A stretch of DNA of 64,000 bases from Flavonifractor sp. An112 (GCF_002161085.1 NZ_NFLU01000002.1:233187-297186); one strand, 5' to 3'; positions 34,926 to 43,796 are shown, counted from the first letter of the stretch. A program made the numbers and translations. The notes: a model not told the origin generated them from the sequence alone.

Positions 34926-35461
34926 ACGTAAAACAGTTGATCCAGCCTGTGGCTGCCCTTCTTATCGCCGCCCTGGTTTTGTTCCTGGGCACCACCGTGC
35001 TCTCCCCCATTGCTCAGGAAAACAAGGAGCAGGAACTGCAGTCCATCCTCTCCAGCCTTCTGCCCGGCGCAGAATCCTTTGTCCAGGAGGAGTACACCGG
35101 CGAGGACGAGGCTATCTCCGCGGTCTACAAGGCAGATAACGGCTATGTGATTGAAACGGTCACCGCCGGATATGCCGGCGATATCACCATGCTGGTAGGC
35201 GTCAATCTGGACGGCACCATTGCCAGTCTGGTGGTGCGGGATATGCAGGAGACCTACGGGCTTGGCATGGAGGCCCTCTCCGATGTATCCTTCCTGTCTC
35301 AGTTCCTCTGGAATGGCACCACCTTTACCGTAGGCGAAAATGTGGACGCCCTCACCGGCGCCACCGTTACCTCCAAGGCGGTGGCCAAGGCTGTTACCTC
35401 AGCCAGTGCCTTTGTAACCGGCGCGGATATTGGCTCCAGCGCCACCGAATGGGGAGGTTGA
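34922..35461 (+). CDS. rnfG: Electron transport complex subunit RnfG
   Basis: A 179-residue single-pass protein starting at GTG 34922 (GTGA overlap with rnfD; AGGAGG site). One N-terminal helix anchors an extracellular FMN-binding domain with the motif TGATVTS (residues 145-151). Thr150 is the expected covalent FMN site. Other family stretches are DMQETYGLGMEAL and WNGTTFTVGENVDALTG. It is slightly shorter than typical RnfG but complete. Confidence 0.94.
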   Translation: MNVKQLIQPVAALLIAALVLFLGTTVLSPIAQENKEQELQSILSSLLPGAESFVQEEYTGEDEAISAVYKADNGYVIETVTAGYAGDITMLVGVNLDGTIASLVVRDMQETYGLGMEALSDVSFLSQFLWNGTTFTVGENVDALTGATVTSKAVAKAVTSASAFVTGADIGSSATEWGG

Positions 35462-35465
35462 TGTG

Positions 35466-35903
35466 ATGAAAAATACCTATCATCTGAATACCTTCCTGGC
35501 TGCGGTAGCGGGTCTGGTATTTCTGGGCTATCTGGCAGAGCACGCCTTTGCTCCTGCCGCCATCCTGCCACCGCTGGATCTGATGCTGGTCAGCGGGATC
35601 TCCCTGGTGGCCCTGATTCTCGAGCATTATTCCGGGAAACCGGTAGAGCGTCGCAGCTGGCCTGTGACAGCACTGCTCAGCGCGCTGACCTTCGTTCTGC
35701 TGCCTCTGGCGGCAGGTCTCATGTCCGGTCAGGAGCTGCTCCGGTTTGCCCTGGTGAGCTGGGCTGCGTTTATGGTGCTGACCTTCCTGTTTACCGCCAT
35801 CTGTCAGCGTCTGGCCTCCAGTCCGGCAAGCAAGATCGCACCCCTGCTCTCTGCCGGGGTCCTGTTCCTGGCGGTTCAGGGCTGCAACAGCCTTTTCCTG
35901 TGA
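35466..35903 (+). CDS. Small polytopic membrane protein at the end of the rnf-like operon
   Basis: A 145-residue protein from ATG 35466, four bases after the rnfG stop. About four membrane helices are predicted by eye (residues 7-28, 35-52, 65-100 as two, 118-135). It occupies the place where rnfE would stand, but it is shorter than RnfE/RnfA (about 190-210 residues) and lacks their conserved Cys-containing core. I do not recognise the family. Its position suggests a membrane subunit of the module. Confidence 0.7.
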   Translation: MKNTYHLNTFLAAVAGLVFLGYLAEHAFAPAAILPPLDLMLVSGISLVALILEHYSGKPVERRSWPVTALLSALTFVLLPLAAGLMSGQELLRFALVSWAAFMVLTFLFTAICQRLASSPASKIAPLLSAGVLFLAVQGCNSLFL

Positions 35904-35956
35904 TCGATCTCTTTCGTATCCCAGGAACGGAATCAGATAAAACAGGAACAACAAGA

Positions 35957-35986
35957 GGCGGGAACATCTGAAGCGATGTTCCCGCC
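35957..35986. terminator. Terminator between the rnf-like operon and the lipoprotein gene
   Basis: GGCGGGAACATC / GATGTTCCCGCC, a perfect 12-bp stem between convergent genes. The U-runs on both sides are weak. Confidence 0.7.
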
Positions 35987-35995
35987 TTAATCATA

Positions 35996-36517
35996 TCATT
36001 TATCAGTTTTTGTCCCATGTTCTTGCACATAGTTCACAAGCTGATCCAACATAGAACGATCCGTTGCATGATAAACTAAAAATCCATTATTCTCTCCCAA
36101 ACTAACAACTACTTTTCCATCGTCGTAAACCGTCAAAAAACACGTTTCCTTTTCTGTGTTTCCCCATGCAAGGAAAATGTTTGCATTCATAGAACTGCCA
36201 TTTGAACTGACAGATGTGATTGCCCAAGGGAGTAAATTTTGAAAGCTCTGCTGGTATCCAGATTGATTTAATAGATCGACGACTGCCATAAAATCCTTGC
36301 TATCGCCTGTTAGCGCTTGCAATTCATAGTTATCAATAAATGGCGTTCCATCCTCGCTAACTCCACTGATATTTGCAGTACAGGTAAGACTAATAATTGC
36401 ACTTTCATCTACAGAGATGATATCCGCTAAAGAATGCGGCCGCAAACGCCACACACAAGCACAAAGGACGATTAAGGCCAGCAAAGCAATCAGGATCTTT
36501 TTCATGTGCTTTCTCAT
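35996..36517 (-). CDS. AT-rich putative lipoprotein
   Basis: A 173-residue protein, more likely starting at Met5 (MKKILIALLALIVLCAC), with a signal peptide and a lipobox-like LCAC. The rest is polar with no motif I know (NYELQALTGDSKDFMAVVDLLNQSGYQ). Its GC content is far below its neighbours and it uses A/T-ending codons, and it sits next to a tRNA gene, so it is probably a horizontally acquired gene. Confidence 0.6.
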   Translation of the reverse strand: MRKHMKKILIALLALIVLCACVWRLRPHSLADIISVDESAIISLTCTANISGVSEDGTPFIDNYELQALTGDSKDFMAVVDLLNQSGYQQSFQNLLPWAITSVSSNGSSMNANIFLAWGNTEKETCFLTVYDDGKVVVSLGENNGFLVYHATDRSMLDQLVNYVQEHGTKTDK

Positions 36518-36586
36518 GTTACTCCCCCCCTCTAAGTTATAAACATATCAGTTTCATTAAGAATAACACATATGTGATAAAATAGA

Positions 36587-36614
36587 AAGCGATAGGGAAT
36601 ATTCCCTATCGCTT
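36587..36614 (-). terminator. Perfect 28-bp palindrome, terminator-like
   Basis: AAGCGATAGGGAAT / ATTCCCTATCGCTT with no loop bases, followed on the minus strand by TTCTATTTT. It lies between the tRNA terminator and the lipoprotein gene; strong dyad symmetry also allows a protein site. Confidence 0.55.
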
Positions 36615-36644
36615 CTCCAAAACATATTTTCAACAAAAATGATA

Positions 36645-36686
36645 AATCCGAATTACATTACCCACTTGGATAATGTAATTCGGATT
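36645..36686 (-). terminator. tRNA-Pro terminator
   Basis: A 16-bp perfect stem, AATCCGAATTACATTA / TAATGTAATTCGGATT, ten bases downstream of the tRNA 3' end on the minus strand, followed by TATCATTTTTG. Confidence 0.8.
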
Positions 36687-36695
36687 ACCATTAGA

Positions 36696-36772
36696 TGGTC
36701 CGAGTGACTGGATTCGAACCAGCGGCCTCTTGAACCCCATTCAAGCGCGATACCAAACTTCGCCACACCCGG
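36696..36772 (-). tRNA. tRNA-Pro (anticodon GGG)
   Basis: On the minus strand the 5' CCGGGTG pairs with CACTCGG; the anticodon arm CTTGA-ATGGGGT-TCAAG gives anticodon GGG; the T arm carries GGTTCGAATC. Discriminator A and an encoded CCA (36698-36696) follow. The D-loop sequence GTTTGGTATCGC is proline-like. Confidence 0.95.
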
Positions 36773-36871
36773 AGATCGCCGCCGTGTTTCAGACGGCTTG
36801 ATTATATTACCACACCTCTTAGAGGAATGCAAGTACTTTTTTCGATTTTTTTGAAATTTTTTTAGGAGGCC

Positions 36872-37873
36872 TTAAACCCAGCTATCCTCCAGCTCGTGCT
36901 TCCGCTCCCGGGTCATCAGATCCACGATCACCTGGCGGGGGTCCTTACCTTCGTAGAGCACCTGATAGGCCGCCTCAGTGATGGGCATCTCCACACCCAC
37001 CTTCCGGGCCAGGGTACGGGCATTGGCGGCGGCATAGTAGCCCTCCACCACAGCACCGATCTCCTTGACCGCCTGCTGCGTGGGAGTGCCCTTACCAATC
37101 AGAATACCGCAGCGGCGGTTACGGGAGTGCATGGAGGTACAGGTAACAATCAGGTCACCCACACCGGACAGGCCGGCAAAGGTCTCCCGGCGGCCGCCCA
37201 TGGCCACGCCCAGCCGGGCGATCTCGGTAAGGCCCCGGGTCATCAGGGCCGCCTTGGTGTTGTCACCGTAGCCCATACCGTCGCTGATACCGGCACACAG
37301 AGCGATGACATTCTTCAGCGCTGCGCCCAGCTCCACGCCTACCACGTCGTCGGAGGCATACACACGGAAGCGCTCATTCATAAAGAGGTCCTGGACCTGC
37401 TCCGCGGCGGAGCGATCCTTGGAGGCGGACACCACCACGGTGGGGATATGCCGTCCCACCTCCTCCGCATGGGAGGGACCGGAGAGGGCTACGATGGGAT
37501 GGGCATCGCCCACCTCCTGCTCAATGGCGTCGGTGAGGGTGAGAGAGGTATCCTTCTCAATGCCCTTGGACACCGATACCAACACCGCACCGGGCTCCAG
37601 CAGAGACGCCGCGGACTTAGCCGTAGTACGTACGGCAAAGGACGGGGTGGCCAGCACCACCGCGCCGCAGCCCTTCACACAGGCCAGATCAGAGGTCAGC
37701 TTCAGCTCCTTGGGCAGAGCTACACCCTTCAGCATGGGGTTCTCTCCCGTCTGACGCAGTACGGCGGACTCCTCCTCCGTATAGGACCACAAGGTCACAT
37801 CATGACCATTTTCCAGCAACACAAGCGCCAGGGCCGTGCCCCAGCCGCCGCTTCCCAGTACCGCGATCTTCAC
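36872..37873 (-). CDS. gpsA: Glycerol-3-phosphate dehydrogenase [NAD(P)+]
   Basis: A 333-residue cytosolic enzyme reducing dihydroxyacetone phosphate to sn-glycerol-3-phosphate, the acceptor for PlsY. The N-terminal NAD(P) loop is IAVLGSGGWGTALALVL. The catalytic Lys region is GVELGAALKNVIALCAGISDGMGYGDN, and SGPSHAEEVGRHIPT is a family signature. It overlaps the plsY stop by four bases (ATGA), so the last two steps toward lysophosphatidate are co-translated. Confidence 0.97.
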   Translation of the reverse strand: MKIAVLGSGGWGTALALVLLENGHDVTLWSYTEEESAVLRQTGENPMLKGVALPKELKLTSDLACVKGCGAVVLATPSFAVRTTAKSAASLLEPGAVLVSVSKGIEKDTSLTLTDAIEQEVGDAHPIVALSGPSHAEEVGRHIPTVVVSASKDRSAAEQVQDLFMNERFRVYASDDVVGVELGAALKNVIALCAGISDGMGYGDNTKAALMTRGLTEIARLGVAMGGRRETFAGLSGVGDLIVTCTSMHSRNRRCGILIGKGTPTQQAVKEIGAVVEGYYAAANARTLARKVGVEMPITEAAYQVLYEGKDPRQVIVDLMTRERKHELEDSWV

Positions 37874-38550
37874 TTCGAAGTACCCCCGTTCAATTTATGA
37901 TGCAGGCTGAATTTGGACTCGGTGCCCTTCAGAATACGCACCAGATTACCCCGGTGCTTCCACACCACAAGTCCACCGATCAAAATGGCGATCCCCAGAA
38001 TCACCAGATTTTGATAGACAAACCAACTGGCAAAGGGGAAAGAGGCCCCCGCCCAGATGGAACCCAGAGAGACCCACTTGGTAATGGCGGCCAGGATAAT
38101 AAACCCGCCCCACACCACCAGCGCGATACGCCAGTCCATCATAATGGCGATGGTACCGCCGGACAGAATCCCCTTGCCGCCCTTGAAACCAAACATACAG
38201 GGGAACATATGGCCCAGCAGGCAGAAGGTACCGGCCCAGTATTTACCCAGTACCGGCCAGATGGCCTGCCAGTCCTGGGGCGGAGTAACCATGCTGAAGA
38301 GCCACTGACCCAGCAGGATGGCGATTACCGCCTTCAGCACGTCGGTCAGGATGACTACCAGGGTCAGGGGGCCGCCGAAGGTACGGTAGAAGTTGGTCAG
38401 GCCCGCATTGCCGCTGCCATGCTTGCGCACGTCGTTGCGCAGGATATACTTGGAGACAATGACCGCCCCATTGAAACAGCCGAAGAAGTAGGCAATGACC
38501 GCCACTGCAGCCACCACCAAAAGGATCATTTCCATCGAAGCTGCCGGCAT
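37870..38550 (-). CDS. plsY: Glycerol-3-phosphate acyltransferase PlsY
   Basis: A 226-residue integral membrane enzyme using acyl-phosphate from PlsX to acylate glycerol-3-phosphate. Its three conserved motifs are visible: NDVRKHGSGNAGLTNFYRTFG, GHMFPCMFGFKGGKG and, near the C-terminus, HRGNLVRILKGTESKF. It sits between der and gpsA in the order der-plsY-gpsA, common in clostridia. Confidence 0.95.
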   Translation of the reverse strand: MPAASMEMILLVVAAVAVIAYFFGCFNGAVIVSKYILRNDVRKHGSGNAGLTNFYRTFGGPLTLVVILTDVLKAVIAILLGQWLFSMVTPPQDWQAIWPVLGKYWAGTFCLLGHMFPCMFGFKGGKGILSGGTIAIMMDWRIALVVWGGFIILAAITKWVSLGSIWAGASFPFASWFVYQNLVILGIAILIGGLVVWKHRGNLVRILKGTESKFSLHHKLNGGTSK

Positions 38551-38554
38551 GGAC

Positions 38555-39880
38555 TTACCCCTCCTTGTCGCTCTTCTGCCGGATGGTGAGCCGCACCGGC
38601 GTACCCTCCAGGCCGAAGGTAGAGCGGATCTGATTTTCCAGATAGCGCTGGTAAGAGAAGTGGAACAGCTTGGCGTCGTTGCAGAAGCAGACGAAATGAG
38701 GGGGCTTGATGCCGATCTGGGTCATATAGTAGATCTTCAGTCGACGGCCCTTGTCCGTGGGGGGCTGCACCCGGGCGGTGGCGTCGGCCAGCACCGAGTT
38801 GAGCATACCGGTGGTGATGCGCAGGGAGGCCTGGTCGTTGACATAGTTGATGAGGTCAAAGAGCCGGTCCACCCGCTGACCCGTCAGGGCGGAGATAAAG
38901 ACGATGGGAGCGTAGGTCATATAGGACAGGTCCCGGCGCACATCCTGGCGCATCCGGTCCATGGTCTTGTCGTCCTTCTCAATGGAGTCCCACTTGTTGA
39001 CCACGATGATACAGGCCTTGCCCGCCTCATGGGCCAGACCGGCCACCTTGGTATCCTGTTCAGTCACACCCTCGTTGGCGTCGATCAGGATCAGACACAC
39101 GTCGGCCCGCTCGATGGCCATGGTAGCTCGGAGCACGGAGAACTTTTCGATGGGGTCGTCCACCTTGGACTTCTTCCGCATTCCGGCGGTGTCGATGAGC
39201 AGGTACTTGCCCTTCTGGTTCTCAAAGTAGCTGTCCACCGCGTCCCGGGTGGTGCCTGCCATGTCGCTGACGATGACCCGCTTCTCCCCCAAAATCCGGT
39301 TGACCAGGGAGGACTTGCCCACGTTGGGCTTGCCGATGATGGCTACCTTGATGACGTCGTCGTCCTCTTCCTCCTCGTCCTCCGGGGGGAAGTATTTGAA
39401 GCACTCGTCCAGCAGGTCGCCGGTACCGTGGCCGTGAACGGCGGACACGGCGATGGGATCGCCCAGGCCCAGGTTGTAGAATTCGTAGATGTCCGGATTG
39501 GTGTGGCCCACCTGGTCCATCTTGTTTACCGCCAGCACCACCGGCTTGCCGGAGCGCAGCAGCATATTGGCCACTTCCTGGTCAGAGGCGGTGAGGCCGG
39601 TCTTGACGTCGCACAGGAAGATAATAACGGTGGCGTTCTGGATGGCGATCTCCGCCTGCTGGCGCATGAAGGCCAGAATCTCGCTGTCGGTGCCCGGCTC
39701 GATACCGCCGGTATCCACCAGGTCAAACTTCCGGTTGAGCCACTCGGCCTCGGCATACAGCCGGTCCCGGGTGACGCCGGGGGTGTCCTCCACAATGGAC
39801 AGCCGCTGGCCCACCAGCTTATTAAAGAGCATGGACTTGCCCACGTTGGGCCGTCCCACGATGGCAATTAAGGGTTTCAT
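38555..39880 (-). CDS. der: Ribosome biogenesis GTPase Der (EngA)
   Basis: A 441-residue tandem GTPase needed for 50S subunit maturation. Two G domains are seen: first P-loop IVGRPNVGKSMLFN (residues 6-19) with VDTGGIEPG and NKMD; second P-loop IIGKPNVGKSSLVN with IDTAGMRKK and NKWD. A KH-like C-terminal domain follows. An acidic linker (EDEEEEDD) between the G domains is typical. Confidence 0.97.
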   Translation of the reverse strand: MKPLIAIVGRPNVGKSMLFNKLVGQRLSIVEDTPGVTRDRLYAEAEWLNRKFDLVDTGGIEPGTDSEILAFMRQQAEIAIQNATVIIFLCDVKTGLTASDQEVANMLLRSGKPVVLAVNKMDQVGHTNPDIYEFYNLGLGDPIAVSAVHGHGTGDLLDECFKYFPPEDEEEEDDDVIKVAIIGKPNVGKSSLVNRILGEKRVIVSDMAGTTRDAVDSYFENQKGKYLLIDTAGMRKKSKVDDPIEKFSVLRATMAIERADVCLILIDANEGVTEQDTKVAGLAHEAGKACIIVVNKWDSIEKDDKTMDRMRQDVRRDLSYMTYAPIVFISALTGQRVDRLFDLINYVNDQASLRITTGMLNSVLADATARVQPPTDKGRRLKIYYMTQIGIKPPHFVCFCNDAKLFHFSYQRYLENQIRSTFGLEGTPVRLTIRQKSDKEG

Positions 39881-39897
39881 GGTAGTTTTCCCTCCCT

Positions 39898-41265
39898 TTA
39901 CGGGTTATATCGATAATACTCCGCCTCCGGTGGGAGAACGGGGCATTGGGCTGTTACTTCCCGGCCCAGGATGGCATCCGCCAAGTCAAAGCCGCTGTCG
40001 GCAGGCACCGGAACCACAGTCACGCCCAGAGCCTGCTCCACCTGCTCCACGGTCACGTCGTCCAGAAATACCTGCTCTCCTGCCCGGAGCATATTATCCG
40101 GGATGAGCAGCCGCTTGCCCAAATCCTTGCCGTTGAGCTGCTCGATCAGGTCGGTTCCGGTGATCAGGCCGGAGACCGTGATGGTCTCCCCAAAGAAACG
40201 ATTGATAATAGGATAGACCGTTCCTTTTATATTACCACACTGATTCCGGGCGTTGTCAACAATTTCCTGCACAAAGGGGGCGGCGGACAGGCCGGTGGCA
40301 ATGGAAAAGGGCTCCGTCTCTTCCGGCTCTTCCTCCTCCAGGGCCATGGAGGCCTGATGGAGGAGCAGCCGCAGCATTCCCACACCGTTTTCCAGCTGGT
40401 CCATATCCTCATAATAAGCCTTCCCCGGCAGCGCCCGTCCGGCAATGAGGTAAAACTCATCGGAGCACCACACCAGATTGGTACCCTTTTTCTCCATAAA
40501 GCGGGCAGCAAAATCCTCCACCTGGTCGATCAGCGCAGCAGCCTGTTCCTTGGTATAGGGCTCGATGCTGCACAGTCCCTCCCGGAACTTGGTCACACCT
40601 ACCGGCACCACCGCCACGCTGGTCACCGCAGGATAGAGCCGGCCCAGGTCCTCCATGGTACGGGCCAGAGCGGAGCCGTCATTGATGCCAGGGCAGGCCA
40701 CCACCTGGCAGTTCATCTCGATCCCTGCCTGGGCAAACCGGGACATGATGTCCAGGCACTCCCCCGCCCGGGGGTTTTTCAGCATGGCGGTGCGCAGTTC
40801 GGGATCGGTGGCGTGGACCGAGATATTGATGGGGCTGATCCGCAGATCGATGATCCGCTGAATTTCCCGCTTGGACAGGTTGGTGAGGGTCATATAGTTG
40901 CCCATCAAAAAGGACAGTCGGGCGTCGTCATCCTTAAAATAAAGGGTATCCCGCATTCCGGGGGGCATCTGATCCACAAAGCAGAAGATGCACTTATTGG
41001 CGCAGGAACGGGCCCGGTCCATGAGGTAGGTCTCAAAATTCAGCCCCAAATCCTCTCCCTCCGCCTTGCGGATGCGGAGCGTACGGCTGCCTCCCTCCGG
41101 CTCTGTCAGGGTCAGCTCCAGCTTGGGGTCGTAGGCGTAGAACTTATAGTCCAGCACATCCACAATGGGATGGCCGTTGATGTGGGTCAGGGTTTCCCCC
41201 GGGCGCACCCCCGCCTTTCGGGCCGGACTGTGGGGGTCCACCGATGCAATTTTTGTCAGGCTCAT
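39898..41265 (-). CDS. DUF512 protein: PDZ plus radical SAM-like domain
   Basis: A 455-residue protein from ATG 41265 (GGAAGGAG site); an upstream in-frame start is less likely. Residues about 1-60 form a PDZ-like domain (VDPHSPARKAGVRPGETLTH). A cysteine motif C-x3-C-x2-C (CANKCIFCF) resembles the radical SAM cluster loop. The C-terminal DUF512 region (about 240-440) follows. It is a conserved clostridial gene next to der. No reaction is known. Confidence 0.88.
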   Translation of the reverse strand: MSLTKIASVDPHSPARKAGVRPGETLTHINGHPIVDVLDYKFYAYDPKLELTLTEPEGGSRTLRIRKAEGEDLGLNFETYLMDRARSCANKCIFCFVDQMPPGMRDTLYFKDDDARLSFLMGNYMTLTNLSKREIQRIIDLRISPINISVHATDPELRTAMLKNPRAGECLDIMSRFAQAGIEMNCQVVACPGINDGSALARTMEDLGRLYPAVTSVAVVPVGVTKFREGLCSIEPYTKEQAAALIDQVEDFAARFMEKKGTNLVWCSDEFYLIAGRALPGKAYYEDMDQLENGVGMLRLLLHQASMALEEEEPEETEPFSIATGLSAAPFVQEIVDNARNQCGNIKGTVYPIINRFFGETITVSGLITGTDLIEQLNGKDLGKRLLIPDNMLRAGEQVFLDDVTVEQVEQALGVTVVPVPADSGFDLADAILGREVTAQCPVLPPEAEYYRYNP

Positions 41266-41377
41266 GGGCACGCTCCTTCCCGGGATCCTATGGTATATAG
41301 GGCATTTCATTTCATTTTACCCGATTTCCGGGCAAAAAGAAAGAGGGGCTTGTCTCCCCTCGTTCTTTTTCGGCTAT

Positions 41378-41572
41378 TTACTTCGCCTCAGCGGTTTCCA
41401 CCTTGCCCAGCTCATGGCCATTGTAGCTCATGCAGCTCTTGCACATCCGGTGGGGCAGACGGAACGCACCGCACTTGGGGCAGGTGGTGACGCCGGGAGT
41501 CTCCAGCTTCCACACGGAGCTGCGGCGCTTATTCCGGCGCTGCTTGGACACTTTACTCTTAGGGACTGCCAT
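41378..41572 (-). CDS. rpmF: 50S ribosomal protein L32
   Basis: A 64-residue basic protein: MAVPKSKVSKQRRNKRRSS at the start, and a zinc-binding form with C-x2-C and C-x2-C (TCPKCG and MCKSCM). It follows the DUF177 gene, the universal DUF177-rpmF pair. The zinc-ligating form is usually the zinc-replete paralogue. Confidence 0.97.
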   Translation of the reverse strand: MAVPKSKVSKQRRNKRRSSVWKLETPGVTTCPKCGAFRLPHRMCKSCMSYNGHELGKVETAEAK

Positions 41573-41613
41573 CTATGACACCTCCTTAGGTTCATGCCCT
41601 GGCCGGGCAAATC

Positions 41614-42114
41614 TTACTCATCTTTATCCAACAGCTGCGCAAGTGCAGCCAAACGTGGATCGATCTCTTTTCTGCATCCGCAGGGGCCCTCGTTCAGGTT
41701 GGCGCCGCAAGTGGCACACAGGCCTTTGCAGTCCTGGTCGCAGACGTGCTTGGAGTCCATAGACAGCACCAAAGCCGTGGTGAACACCTCGTCCAGATCC
41801 ACGGCGCCGTCTTCCAGAAGCACGATCTCGTCGTTCTCCTCATCCTCCAGGGTCTCTGCCAGCAGAGTGCTGACGGGCAGACGCAACTCCTGACGGAAGG
41901 GCTTCAGGCAGCGGTCACACACCAGTTCCAGGGTGGTGTCCGCGCTTCCTTCCAGCATAAGCGCACCCGCCATATTGCGTACCGTCCCATGGATCACAAT
42001 GGGATGGGCAAAGGGCCGCTCCCCATAGAAATCCAAGTCCGACAGGTCCAACTGGGACTCAAAGGGCAGAGACGCGCCCGGTACGTGAAGTATCTCCTTC
42101 AGATGAAAGCGCAT
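41614..42114 (-). CDS. DUF177 (YceD-type) protein
   Basis: A 166-residue protein with the family's central ELVCDRCLKPF motif and C-terminal cysteine region CDQDCKGLCATCGANLNEG. DUF177 proteins are linked to rRNA or large-subunit assembly through their constant pairing with rpmF, which follows here. It is the first gene of the minus run DUF177-rpmF-DUF512-der-plsY-gpsA. The 185 bp upstream (42115-42299) is a divergent promoter region with the RluA-type gene. Confidence 0.92.
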   Translation of the reverse strand: MRFHLKEILHVPGASLPFESQLDLSDLDFYGERPFAHPIVIHGTVRNMAGALMLEGSADTTLELVCDRCLKPFRQELRLPVSTLLAETLEDEENDEIVLLEDGAVDLDEVFTTALVLSMDSKHVCDQDCKGLCATCGANLNEGPCGCRKEIDPRLAALAQLLDKDE

Positions 42115-42299
42115 AATACCCTCCTCATAACGGTACGCGGAATATTATAGCGAAAATACTTCCGGTTGTCAAATCTTTTTTTCAACTTTTTTCTACCACT
42201 TTTTTCAGTCCAAATCCCCGCCCCACTTGCGCTGGGGCAGCCTGTTCAGTATAATAGGGACTGCTTAAAAGATACGTCTCTGACGTACTGGAGGTCACT

Positions 42300-43259
42300 A
42301 TGAGGGAATTTACCATTGGAAAAAATGACGCCGGGCAGCGGCTGGACCGGTGGCTGGGCAAGACCTTGCCTCTCCTCCCCGCTCCCCTGGCTCAGAAATA
42401 CATTCGCCTCAAGCGAGTGAAGGTCAACGGCAAGGGCTCCGCCCGTGATGTGCGGCTCCAGGTGGGAGACCTATTACAATTATATATCAACGATGAGTTC
42501 TTTGACCAGCCCCGGGAAGATAATGCTTTCCTGGCGGTGTTCAAGCCCAAGCTGGACATCGTATATGAGGATGAGAACCTGATGCTCCTCAACAAGCGGC
42601 CCGGCCTGCTGTGCCACGCCGACGAGCACGAGAAGGTCAACACCCTCATTACCCACATCCAGGCCTACCTTTATCAAAAGAAGGAGTGGAATCCCCGGGA
42701 CGAGCACTCCTTCACCCCCGCCCTGTGCAACCGCATCGACCGGAACACCGGCGGCATCGTTATGGCGGCCAAGAACGCCGAGACCCTGCGGATCCTCAAC
42801 CAGAAGATCAAGGATCGGGAGATCGCCAAGTTCTACCTGGCCATCATCCACGGGCGCATGGCCCCGCCTCAGGGCAAGCTGGAGGGCTTTCTGCTGAAGG
42901 ATGAGAGCCGCGCCCAGGTGAAGGTGTTCCACAAGCCGGTGCCCGGCGGCAAGAGCGCCGCTACCTTATATAAGACCTTAAAGGTCAACCGGGGGCTGTC
43001 TCTGGTGGAGTGCGAGCTTTTGACCGGACGCACCCACCAGATTCGCGCCCAGTTCGCCGCCGCCGGTCACCCTCTGCTGGGGGACGGCAAGTACGGCCGG
43101 GAGCGGGACAACAAGCAGTACGGCCGCTCCTTCCAGGCCCTGTACTCCTACAAGCTGGAGTTTACCTTCCCCACCGATGCGGGGCTTCTGGAGTATTTAA
43201 GAGGTAAGGTGTTCACGGTGGAACACGTGGACTTTGTGGAGGAATATTTTGGGGAATAA
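42300..43259 (+). CDS. RluA-family rRNA pseudouridine synthase
   Basis: A 319-residue enzyme. The N-terminal S4 RNA-binding domain (GQRLDRWLGKTLP...KRVKVNGKG) is followed by the catalytic domain with the active-site Asp in CNRIDRNTGGIVMAAKN and the C-terminal LLTGRTHQIRAQFA. It converts uridine to pseudouridine in 23S rRNA or possibly tRNA; the exact site cannot be read from sequence. Confidence 0.93.
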   Translation: MREFTIGKNDAGQRLDRWLGKTLPLLPAPLAQKYIRLKRVKVNGKGSARDVRLQVGDLLQLYINDEFFDQPREDNAFLAVFKPKLDIVYEDENLMLLNKRPGLLCHADEHEKVNTLITHIQAYLYQKKEWNPRDEHSFTPALCNRIDRNTGGIVMAAKNAETLRILNQKIKDREIAKFYLAIIHGRMAPPQGKLEGFLLKDESRAQVKVFHKPVPGGKSAATLYKTLKVNRGLSLVECELLTGRTHQIRAQFAAAGHPLLGDGKYGRERDNKQYGRSFQALYSYKLEFTFPTDAGLLEYLRGKVFTVEHVDFVEEYFGE

Positions 43260-43319
43260 GAATAGAAAATCGTCTGCGGCGCCCGGTCAGGGCGCCGCAG
43301 ACTGTTTGTTTCCATCTCT

Positions 43320-43796
43320 CTACTCGTACAACCAGCCTTCCAGGGCCGTCAAAAACGCCTCGCCGCCCTCCACATGGAACGCCTTTCCGTCGGCCCGGAT
43401 AAGGGCCTGCTGCGGATCGTCCAATGGGATCTGAAGCTCCAGAAGGTACGACGTCCCATAGATCTCTATCCAGAAGCAGCTATAATATTCCGCCGCGTCC
43501 CACAGATCGTCTGACAGCCTGGGCCTGGAAAAATCCAACCGTTCCACCTCGGCCAGTACCGCCGCGCGGTCCTGCGGATCGTCAATGGTCCTCCGCTCCC
43601 GTTTTCCGTCCTCATCGCTCACATAAAACTGCATTCCGCAGCCGTCGGCCGTCGGCAGCTGCTCCAGCAAGACCCGGAATGCCCGGGCGTGGCTCCCCCA
43701 CCATACGCCGGTCAGGATGAGTATTCCGCACATCACACTGGCAAAACAGGCAATAATCCGTTTTTTATCATGATAGCATTCTTTCACGGTTACCAT
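43320..43796 (-). CDS. Membrane-anchored protein of unknown function
   Basis: About 158 residues with one N-terminal helix (RIIACFASVMCGILILTGVWW) and an extracellular domain rich in acidic residues and tryptophan/tyrosine (DDLWDAAEYYSCFWIEIYGTSY). The start is uncertain: ATG 43796 or the GTG three codons later, which has GGGGGA at better spacing. No family recognised. It is monocistronic and stands against the RluA gene in convergent orientation. Confidence 0.6.
   Translation of the reverse strand: MVTVKECYHDKKRIIACFASVMCGILILTGVWWGSHARAFRVLLEQLPTADGCGMQFYVSDEDGKRERRTIDDPQDRAAVLAEVERLDFSRPRLSDDLWDAAEYYSCFWIEIYGTSYLLELQIPLDDPQQALIRADGKAFHVEGGEAFLTALEGWLYE

Noticed and set aside
35466..35903. 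Calling the last gene of the redox operon rnfE
   Set aside because: Too short, too few helices and no conserved Cys core.
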